DNA of 64,000 nucleotides from Methylophaga sp. (GTDB taxonomy: Bacteria > Pseudomonadota > Gammaproteobacteria > Nitrosococcales > Methylophagaceae), in NCBI RefSeq assembly GCF_009711715.1, contig NZ_VENF01000015.1, positions 32,816 through 96,815 on the forward strand, read 5' to 3'. Below the pieces are notes generated by a model. It was given only the letters and a program-made list of their open reading frames with translations. It made no database searches and was not told the DNA's origin. The position numbers and the translations under genes are program-made. Position 1 is the first letter of the stretch; each line of letters begins with the position of its first letter. Shown here in pieces: positions 58,253 to 64,000 of this stretch.

Positions 58253-58567
58253 ATGTCCGAATTTACCAATGTCACGGTCACCCGTGAAGCGAACGTTTAT
58301 TTTGATGGCAAGGTGACCAGCCGCAAAGTGACATTTGCCGATGGCAGCTATAAAACGCTGGGCATTATGATGCCTGGTGATTACACCTTCGGCACTGAGA
58401 AAGCCGAGCTGATGGAAATCATGGCAGGTGCTTTGAGTTATCGCCTCAAAGACACGACGGAATGGCATCAGGTCAAAGGCGGCGAGTCTTTCAATGTGCC
58501 GGCGAATTCATCGTTTGATATCAAAATCACCGAGCTGGTGGATTACTGCTGCACCTATCTGGATTAA
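58253..58567 (+). CDS. ppnP: Pyrimidine/purine nucleoside phosphorylase PpnP
   Basis: A 104-residue cupin-fold nucleoside phosphorylase (formerly DUF1255/YaiE), which splits nucleosides with phosphate. Family blocks are NVYFDGKVTSRKVTF, TLGIMMPGDYTFGT and NVPANSSFDIKI, ending DYCCTYLD. E. coli PpnP has 94 residues. It is probably cotranscribed with ubiK, and a strong terminator follows. Confidence 0.93.
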   Translation: MSEFTNVTVTREANVYFDGKVTSRKVTFADGSYKTLGIMMPGDYTFGTEKAELMEIMAGALSYRLKDTTEWHQVKGGESFNVPANSSFDIKITELVDYCCTYLD

Positions 58568-58588
58568 GCAAAGTCTGTATTCAGAGAC

Positions 58589-58615
58589 AAAAAAGGCGCT
58601 TTAAGCGCCTTTTTT
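58589..58615. terminator. Bidirectional rho-independent terminator
   Basis: GGCGCTT (58595-58601) and AAGCGCC (58603-58609) form a GC-rich stem flanked by AAAAAA before and TTTTTT after. It lies between ppnP and the convergent lipoprotein gene, so it serves both. Confidence 0.9.
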
Positions 58616-58631
58616 ATTGCCTGATGTTTTC

Positions 58632-59273
58632 TTACCTGGGAATGTCGTCTTCTGACTGGTATCCCTCACGGAACTCAATTTCGGTACCTTTCGGATACTT
58701 CTTGAGCTGCATGCTGTTGCTGCCTATGGAGAGTGTCAGGCTGTCTTCAGTCACATCCGACACGCGGTACTGTGTCCGGTCCAGCAACAGCTTGTCGCCG
58801 GCCAGTCGAGTAATGCTGTCATCGGTCTGATAGACATAGGTCATATCGTCATCATAATAAGTGACGAGCTGGGAATAGGTTTCCATGCCTTCTTCCGTTT
58901 TGGTGAAAGTCAGTGCGAATGTGGATTGCCCCTGGTGACCAATCCAGGTTGAGTTTTCCAGCATCTGATAATCGACACTTTTAACGAGCGTGGTGTCATC
59001 AAAGCTGAGGTTGCCGTCCTCGTTGACTGCCAGCGTATCGCTACGCAGTTCCTGTTCAGATTCCAGTGTGATGATTTGGTCGCTGCTGTCATAGTCATAC
59101 TGCGCGCTGGTGACCTTATCTCCATCGAGAATGATCAGTTTGCCTTCAGGCAGGAATTCATAACTGGTGATGCCATCGGTCGCGACATATCTGCCCTGGA
59201 AATCATCACTGCCGCAGGCGGTGAGCAACAGGGGCATAAGGAGAGCAAAGAGCAGAGCAAATTGTTTCATCAA
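58632..59273 (-). CDS. Hypothetical lipoprotein
   Basis: A 213-residue lipoprotein with a clear signal peptide and lipobox LLTAC (Cys about 20). The mature part is beta-rich and acidic, with repeated short strands (GKLIILDGDKVTSAQYDYD, then TLAVNEDGNLSFDD), like lipocalin- or META-type small-molecule sensors, but I do not recognise a family. Codon use resembles neighbouring core genes. It is convergent with ppnP, sharing its terminator, and is followed upstream by a second terminator, so it is probably monocistronic. Confidence 0.82.
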   Translation of the reverse strand: MMKQFALLFALLMPLLLTACGSDDFQGRYVATDGITSYEFLPEGKLIILDGDKVTSAQYDYDSSDQIITLESEQELRSDTLAVNEDGNLSFDDTTLVKSVDYQMLENSTWIGHQGQSTFALTFTKTEEGMETYSQLVTYYDDDMTYVYQTDDSITRLAGDKLLLDRTQYRVSDVTEDSLTLSIGSNSMQLKKYPKGTEIEFREGYQSEDDIPR

Positions 59274-59398
59274 TGTGGATGTCCTTTCAGGTCAAAATCA
59301 GAGGAGGCAGGATACCCTGAAACCGGCGGGCTTCAAAACTGCCTGTGCACAAAAGACAGGTCTGAATGCAGACAGTTCACGCAAAAGTGTCACAAACA

Positions 59399-59423
59399 AA
59401 AAAGGCGCCCGCAGGCGCCTTTT
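59399..59423. terminator. Terminator of the DUF481 gene
   Basis: GGCGCC (59404-59409) pairs with GGCGCC (59414-59419) around CGCA, with an A-run before and TTTT after. On the minus strand it gives a stem followed by TTTTTTT, 17 bp past the DUF481 stop. Confidence 0.85.
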
Positions 59424-59440
59424 CTGAAGCGTGTTTTTGC

Positions 59441-60601
59441 TTATTCCCAGTCATAGACCAGATCCATCAGATAGGTTGTGTCGGTTGTTTCAGCATCCGG
59501 TGCCGGTTGACTGTTGTACTGAGAGCGGACACTGGCACGCAGCTTCCAGTTGTCCTGAGCCAGCGGCATTTCACCCCCCAGGTTGGTGACGGCCAGGTAG
59601 TTTTGACCCGGGCTGCTGAATGAAGGGTAGTAGGTGAAGTCGTGGAACAGTTTCAGGTGGCTGTTCATCCGATAGTCGACGGCGTAACCGAGCACCCCGG
59701 TCGGATCTTTTTCGGTAGTGCCATCTGAGTACCCTTCATAACGATAACCGAGACCGGCAAAGCCTTTGAATTTCAAATCTTCTTCCCGGATAAAGAAACG
59801 GCCTATACTGGCCGTGGCAATTGCGCGCAGGTCCAGTTCTTCGAAGTCATCGATTTCGAAATCCATCGCACCACGGACAAACCACATCTCACTAATATCA
59901 CGTTCCAGAGACAGTCCGGCCAGTTTCTCGTTGACGGTTTGTTCGCCATCTTCTTTCTGAAAGTTGAAGGCAAAGTAGAGATCCATGCGTTCCATATCGG
60001 TTTCCCGATGCAGATCACCGCGGGCGTGAGCCCCGAAACGTTGGGTATTACCGGATGACCCGGTCGCACCCAGTGCCAGGCTGCCGCTCCATGGGTCCCG
60101 AAGGCGGTCACGATCTTCACGAATCGCTGTCATGGCCTGTTCGTAGGACGCTTTGAGTTCAGCCACTTCCTGTTCTTTGGAGGCCTTGATGTCAGCAATT
60201 TCCTGCTGATATTCCGCTTCCACTGCAGCTACCTGAGGTTTGGCGGCATCAGTAGCCCAGACACTGCGGATATTAGTCGGGTCAACATTGACGGTACCGA
60301 AGGCGGTATTGGTCATTTTATGCTGACCGTTCTGATCCACAGTCAATTGACCAACGATGCGGTCGCGGCTGTTCAGTTCGACGACATATTTACTGTCTGT
60401 TGAAATGCTGCTGATGCGGCTGTAATCAATCGTGACGTCATCGGCAAACGCGGTATTGATAATAAGCTGACCGTTTGCGACTTCTTTGATGGTGCCTTTG
60501 AGCAGACTGCCGTCATCAAGAGTGATCTGGTCTGCGAGAAGGGGACTGGTTAAAGTGCTTGAAATTAAAAACAATAAAGTCCTCAAGCCGGGCTTGTCCA
60601 T
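59441..60601 (-). CDS. DUF481 (YdiY-like) outer-membrane beta-barrel protein
   Basis: A 386-residue protein. A signal peptide ends near LLADQ. The N-terminal part (about 25-115) has beta-rich segments, including TLDDGSLLKGTIKEV, found in front of many DUF481 proteins. A helical stretch (about 120-165, KASKEQEVAELKASYEQAM) leads to a C-terminal barrel (about 170-386; GSLALGATGSSGNTQ, then FRGAMDFEIDDF-like strands), ending YLMDLVYDWE with an aromatic-rich final strand as in outer-membrane barrels. Function of the family is unknown. Confidence 0.85.
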   Translation of the reverse strand: MDKPGLRTLLFLISSTLTSPLLADQITLDDGSLLKGTIKEVANGQLIINTAFADDVTIDYSRISSISTDSKYVVELNSRDRIVGQLTVDQNGQHKMTNTAFGTVNVDPTNIRSVWATDAAKPQVAAVEAEYQQEIADIKASKEQEVAELKASYEQAMTAIREDRDRLRDPWSGSLALGATGSSGNTQRFGAHARGDLHRETDMERMDLYFAFNFQKEDGEQTVNEKLAGLSLERDISEMWFVRGAMDFEIDDFEELDLRAIATASIGRFFIREEDLKFKGFAGLGYRYEGYSDGTTEKDPTGVLGYAVDYRMNSHLKLFHDFTYYPSFSSPGQNYLAVTNLGGEMPLAQDNWKLRASVRSQYNSQPAPDAETTDTTYLMDLVYDWE

Positions 60602-60779
60602 GATATCTCCATTATTGATTCAGATGGGTTGTGCGCTATAGAAACTAACACAAGCATGTTGTATATAAAAATTCACTAAGACAAGCCATGTTGACTTCAG
60701 CCCTTATTCGGGATGGTTCACTACATCGGAAAAGACATATCAGTTAGAATAAGCTAATCGAATTTCCCAAGGATGGTGA

Positions 60780-61684
60780 ATGAGTATTGCAATGGTAAAA
60801 AGCCGGGCCGTGACCGGCGTCAAAGCTCAGGCTGTGACAGTGGAAGTCCACCTTTCCAATGGCTTGCCCAGCTTGTCGATTGTGGGTATGCCGGAAACAG
60901 CGGTGAAAGAAAGCAAAGATCGTGTCCGCAGTGCCCTGCTGAATTCGCAGTTCAATTTTCCGCAGCAACGCATCACAATTAACCTGGCTCCCGCTGATCT
61001 GCCTAAAGAGGGCGGCCGTTTTGATTTGCCTATAGAGCCCTTGGCATTCTGGCAGCTTCAGGTCAAATTCCCGTGAAAGCGCTGGAAGACAAGGAATTTA
61101 TTGGCGAACTGGGGTTGACCGGTGAATGCCGGCCGGTGCATGGCGTGTTACCGACCGCGCTGGCTGCGGCGAAAGCCGACCATGCTCTGATTCTACCGGT
61201 CGGTAATGCGGCAGAAGCCGGGCTGGTAGAACAGGGCAGAAGCTTTGGTGCCGACAGCTTGCTTGCCGTCTGTGCCCATCTGCATGGCCAGCAGCTGTTG
61301 ACTATCAGCCAGACAGACACCCGTGAAGTCATACCCGACTATCCGGACCTGATTGATGTTCGCGGTCAGAGCCACGCTAGAAGGGCTTTGGAGATCGCTG
61401 CCGCCGGCAGCCACAGCTTGTTGTTTTCAGGACCGCCGGGTACCGGTAAAACCATGCTGGCAAGCCGCTTGCCGGGCATTCTGACTGAAATGAGCGAGCA
61501 GGAAGCGGTTGAGACGGCGACGGTGCACTCCATCGCAAATAAAGGTTTTGATGTTGGCCAGTGGCAAAAGCGGCCTTTCCGGGCACCACATCACACTGCA
61601 TCGGCTGCGGCACTGGTCGGCGGTGGCAGTCATCCGCGTCCGGGAGAGATCTCACTTGCGCATCATGGCGTGTTATTTCTTGAT
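60780..61684 (+). pseudogene. comM: comM (yifB) ATPase gene, frameshifted and 3'-truncated
   Basis: Remnant of the Mg-chelatase-like AAA+ helicase ComM, which aids branch migration in natural transformation. The first part (60780-61076) has the family start and ITINLAPADLPKEGGRFDLPI, then leaves frame. The next frame (from about 61043) resumes with LGILAASGQIPVKALEDKEF, so a frameshift lies near 61033-61045. The Walker A GPPGTGKTMLASRLPG is intact. The gene stops matching at GVLFLD (Walker B, 61684), after which an unrelated tail YSRLF leads to a stop at 61702. E. coli ComM has 506 residues, so about 40% is missing. A sequencing error could explain the frameshift but not the truncation. Confidence 0.9.
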
Positions 61685-61883
61685 TACTCAAGACTTTTTT
61701 AAGATCTGCTTCCCCCCCAAGTATACATTCTAAATGTATCATTTCGGAAGATATGGATGAGCATTCATGGCCATGATGCAGGTTAGTCGATGACTTATCT
61801 GGGTAGACCCTAACAACCTCCTGTAGTCATGGCCTATCTTCGATGCTAGTTGATAAGGACATTCCATCTTCAGGGAGAGTTTA
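61685..61883. other. Junction sequence between disrupted comM and the inserted DNA
   Basis: About 200 bp without a gene, starting where comM homology ends. It is AT-rich with a C-run (CCCCCCC near 61714) and a short inverted repeat ATACATTC / TAAATGTAT around 61722-61739. No classic Tn7-type TGT end or IS terminal repeat is recognisable by eye, so the nature of the insertion is unresolved. A GGGAGAG ribosome-binding site lies near its right end before 61884. Confidence 0.5.
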
Positions 61884-63914
61884 ATGAAATTTGATCTAAA
61901 TGAAGCAATTCGCGATGTGCTAGATTTTCTGAAGACACATTGGAAGCCCTCATTAGCGAAGTATATTATTTGGCCATCAATGACGGTAGGTTTAGCGTCG
62001 CTTAGTGTTCCACTATGGATTGATATTGCGAACTGGATATTAGTCCACCAGAATTTTCTCCCCGATTATAAATTTCCTCTTGCGCAGCCAAATTACCCTT
62101 TGGGAGCGTCCCTTATAGCTTTATGTGTTCTTGTTTATTTCCTTGATGTATGGCTAAAGAAAAATAGTAAGCTACCCAATCAATTAAGTGAACTCCCGTC
62201 GCAAGTAGCTATTGAAATAACAACACGAATGAAGAGTGCCGGTTTTACCGCTCAACACCTTCAAGATGAAAAAATAGAAAAACTTTCTCACGAAATTACC
62301 TTGCTGCGATTTTTTGGTTCGTTTCCCAAGGAAGATAAGGCGACCGCTTTAGCAGAAAGCATTATTAATGGTGAATTGTCTGGTGGTGCTCCTCAAGCAA
62401 AAGCTAGGGCGCTAGCGCTACTTGCAAGATACCTATGCGTAGGGGAAAGGGGTGAGCAAGCGGAAAACTGGTTATCAATTTCTAAAAAGCTATGCCCAAC
62501 GGATGAGGCCGAGATAGCTCAGGCATTTATTGATGCGGTTGGAGCAAACAATGTAGATGTAGCTGCTGGTTTGCTTAAGGTAAGTAGTCCGTCAAGTTAT
62601 GCAGCCTTCTTTATGATTAAAAGAACAGTTGAGGGAAGCAAAGCTGCTTTGGGCTGGTTCGAAATGGCAGAATTAAGTGCTCAATCTTTAGATAATGATG
62701 GAAAGGTCGCTTTAGTTTCTGCATTGCTGTCAGAGCATCAATGGGAAAAGGCTTTAGATATTGTGGAGACACTAAGCAATGAATCCTTCTCTATGTCGCC
62801 AGCACTGGCTCAGCTTTCTGCTTTTACCTATTTGGTAAATGCAATTAAGGCTGTTGAGCTTCGTGAGAGTGTCTTGACTAATATTCCTTTTGCATCAGAT
62901 CTGTTTCCACTAGCAGATGATTCTGAATCAATAGCGCTTAGAAATCGCTCTGTCGAGCTGTTTAAAATTTGTTCGGGTCTGGCAAGACATATCGGTGCTG
63001 AAGATGTAGCGAATATCGCGGATAAATATGTGCTGTGGTTAGAGCTTAGAAACAGTGAAACACATGAACTGGCAAAGGTAGAACTTCAGAGCTACTTCGT
63101 TAGTTACACTCAAAAAACGCTTGAGTATTTGCCACTGGCATTTGCTTTTGGAATCGATATCGATTTTGAGTCCATTGAAAAGGAGGTAAATAGACAGACA
63201 GCGTTAAGCCGTGAGAATAATTCAATTCTTGGTTTGGCCCGGTTTGTATTGGCACAGACAAAAAAACCAGCCTCAGCAGTGGTGGAGTATATCGTTCGCC
63301 ACAGAGCTCAAATGGAGAGAGCCGTTAATTCCATTGCCATTAAGATGCTTGAAATAGAGGCATTGGCGCGATCAGGGTTGGTGGATGATGCAGAACGGCT
63401 CCTACAAAAGATGGGAGGCTCGGGGGCACCTGATGCTGAAGTAAGGAATCTGCAAAATATCATTGAGTCAGCCAAGGGTAAAGACCCAGTTGCATTAGCC
63501 ATAAGCCAATATCAACAAAGTAAAGCTACCAATGATCTTTCTCATTTGGTTATTTTACTGGAAAGAGAAAACCTTGGGGATAGATACTACTCATATTGTA
63601 AGGAGCTCTTTGATCGCACTGGCCAGGAATCTGATGCTATCAGAGTTTGTAATGCCGCCTCATCACTTGGAAAATTTTCTGAGCTTCATCAATTTCTGTC
63701 AGATAAGAAGGATCTCGTTAAGAGAAGCGAGGGATTGCAGGCTCACTGGGCTTGGTCTCTATTTAGAAAGGGGGACCTAAGTGGTGCTCATGAGCAGGTT
63801 GCACTGCTGAAGCAATCTAAATCACAACAGCCCGATCTAAAAGCGCTTGAAATCAATTTGTCTATATTCGGTGGGGTTCTACCCCGATTTTGCGGACACT
63901 TCAAAGAAGCCTGA
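61884..63914 (+). CDS. Membrane-anchored helical-repeat protein, 3' end replaced by IS sequence
   Basis: A 676-residue reading frame I cannot assign to a named family. Residues about 20-50 and 72-92 are transmembrane helices. The rest is a long array of helix pairs with TPR/SEL1-like spacing (for example AKARALALLARYLCVGERGEQAENWL, in part, and IEALARSGLVDDAERLLQKMG). The native protein stops at SIFGG near 63873. The last about 14 residues (VLPRFCGHFKEA) are encoded by the left end of an IS, so the protein is probably truncated and its missing part may carry a catalytic domain. Codon use is AT-rich and unlike the core genes, consistent with acquisition in the disrupted comM locus. Confidence 0.75.
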   Translation: MKFDLNEAIRDVLDFLKTHWKPSLAKYIIWPSMTVGLASLSVPLWIDIANWILVHQNFLPDYKFPLAQPNYPLGASLIALCVLVYFLDVWLKKNSKLPNQLSELPSQVAIEITTRMKSAGFTAQHLQDEKIEKLSHEITLLRFFGSFPKEDKATALAESIINGELSGGAPQAKARALALLARYLCVGERGEQAENWLSISKKLCPTDEAEIAQAFIDAVGANNVDVAAGLLKVSSPSSYAAFFMIKRTVEGSKAALGWFEMAELSAQSLDNDGKVALVSALLSEHQWEKALDIVETLSNESFSMSPALAQLSAFTYLVNAIKAVELRESVLTNIPFASDLFPLADDSESIALRNRSVELFKICSGLARHIGAEDVANIADKYVLWLELRNSETHELAKVELQSYFVSYTQKTLEYLPLAFAFGIDIDFESIEKEVNRQTALSRENNSILGLARFVLAQTKKPASAVVEYIVRHRAQMERAVNSIAIKMLEIEALARSGLVDDAERLLQKMGGSGAPDAEVRNLQNIIESAKGKDPVALAISQYQQSKATNDLSHLVILLERENLGDRYYSYCKELFDRTGQESDAIRVCNAASSLGKFSELHQFLSDKKDLVKRSEGLQAHWAWSLFRKGDLSGAHEQVALLKQSKSQQPDLKALEINLSIFGGVLPRFCGHFKEA

Positions 63915-64000
63915 TAATGGGCAAAAGGAGTGTTTATGTCAAAGAGAAGAAAATACAGCCCCGAGTTCAAACAGGGTGCTGTTGAGCAAACCCGGCAGCC
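63872..64000 (+). mobile_element. IS3-family insertion sequence, left end (continues beyond window)
   Basis: The left terminus is near 63872, where the upstream gene loses its repeat pattern and GGGG-TTCTA-CCCC and GATTTTGCGGACA begin, which resembles the ends of IS3-family elements. The orfA start follows at 63936. The right end and orfB are outside the window. The exact end base and target duplication cannot be fixed. Confidence 0.75.
63936..64000 (+). CDS. IS3-family transposase OrfA, N-terminal fragment
   Basis: The first 21 codons of an IS3-family OrfA (HTH_Tnp_1 type). The start MSKRRKYSPEFKQGAVEQ is the standard N-terminus of this helix-turn-helix DNA-binding subunit. AAAGGAG lies six bases before the ATG. 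The gene continues past the window edge; OrfB with the DDE domain would follow by frameshift. Confidence 0.85.
   Translation, partial: MSKRRKYSPEFKQGAVEQTRQ

Noticed and set aside
61685..61760. Tn7-type transposon end at the comM junction
   Set aside because: No TGT/ACA terminus or repeated binding sites are visible, so the element type is left open.
1..64000. tRNA, rRNA, CRISPR arrays or prophage genes
   Set aside because: No regularly spaced repeats, no rRNA-like sequence, no tRNA cloverleaf and no phage structural genes were recognised by reading; a tRNAscan or CRISPR search was not possible.

Overview
The window is chromosomal DNA from a gammaproteobacterium with moderate GC content (I estimate near 50%; not computed). 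The evidence is the cell-wall/lipoate cluster (rodA, mltB, rlpA, dacA, dat, ybeD, lipB, lipA), recC-recB-recD, efp with its beta-lysylation enzymes epmA and epmB, ubiK, zapG and gluQ. Two sulfide-oxidation-type flavoproteins and a bicarbonate-type permease suggest a marine or sulfur-/C1-metabolising lineage. A Methylophaga-like or other Thiotrichales host is possible, but I cannot fix the genus.

Layout. 2-6136: cell-wall and lipoate operon with overlapping genes. 6186-9214: Rof-like Rho inhibitor, Tat-exported FccB-like flavoprotein, citrate synthase. 9316-12005: epmB facing away from efp and epmA. 12085-19131: diguanylate cyclase, EamA exporter, SpoIIAA-like protein, acetyltransferase, exported isoaspartyl methyltransferase next to a giant membrane spermidine-synthase-like protein, and a small HEPN-like protein. 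19180-24319: TRAP permeases (minus strand), DUF4389 protein, YaaA, membrane diguanylate cyclase, RNA 2',3'-cyclic phosphodiesterase. 24320-29661: TetR regulator divergent from an RND efflux pair, with a clear palindromic operator between them. 29663-38828: mostly minus-strand genes (YbaY/META lipoprotein, HBM chemoreceptor, gluQ, 7TMR-DISM diguanylate cyclase, SDR, SbtA-like permease, YkvA-like protein, EEP nuclease-fold protein). 39007-44207: stress block htpG (with a sigma-32 promoter), hslO, sulfide:quinone oxidoreductase-like gene, and msrBA on the other strand. 44316-52745: recCBD.

Two accessory regions stand out. The first, about 52914-55921, looks like a small integron cassette array without an integrase: two homologous attC-like sites (54141-54218 and 54883-54975) separate a PAS-GGDEF gene, an AT-richer methyltransferase and a zinc-sensing CZB-GGDEF gene. 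In the methyltransferase cassette the core-site bases at the two ends are complementary, as expected of a real cassette. The second, from 60780 to the window end, is a comM (yifB) gene that is both frameshifted and cut off inside its Walker B region. AT-rich foreign DNA follows, carrying a membrane-anchored helical-repeat protein that is itself truncated by an IS3-family element running off the window.

Five diguanylate cyclases occur in 64 kb. All keep GGDEF/GGEEF and the RxxD inhibitory site, and each has a different sensor arrangement. No rRNA, tRNA or CRISPR array was seen.
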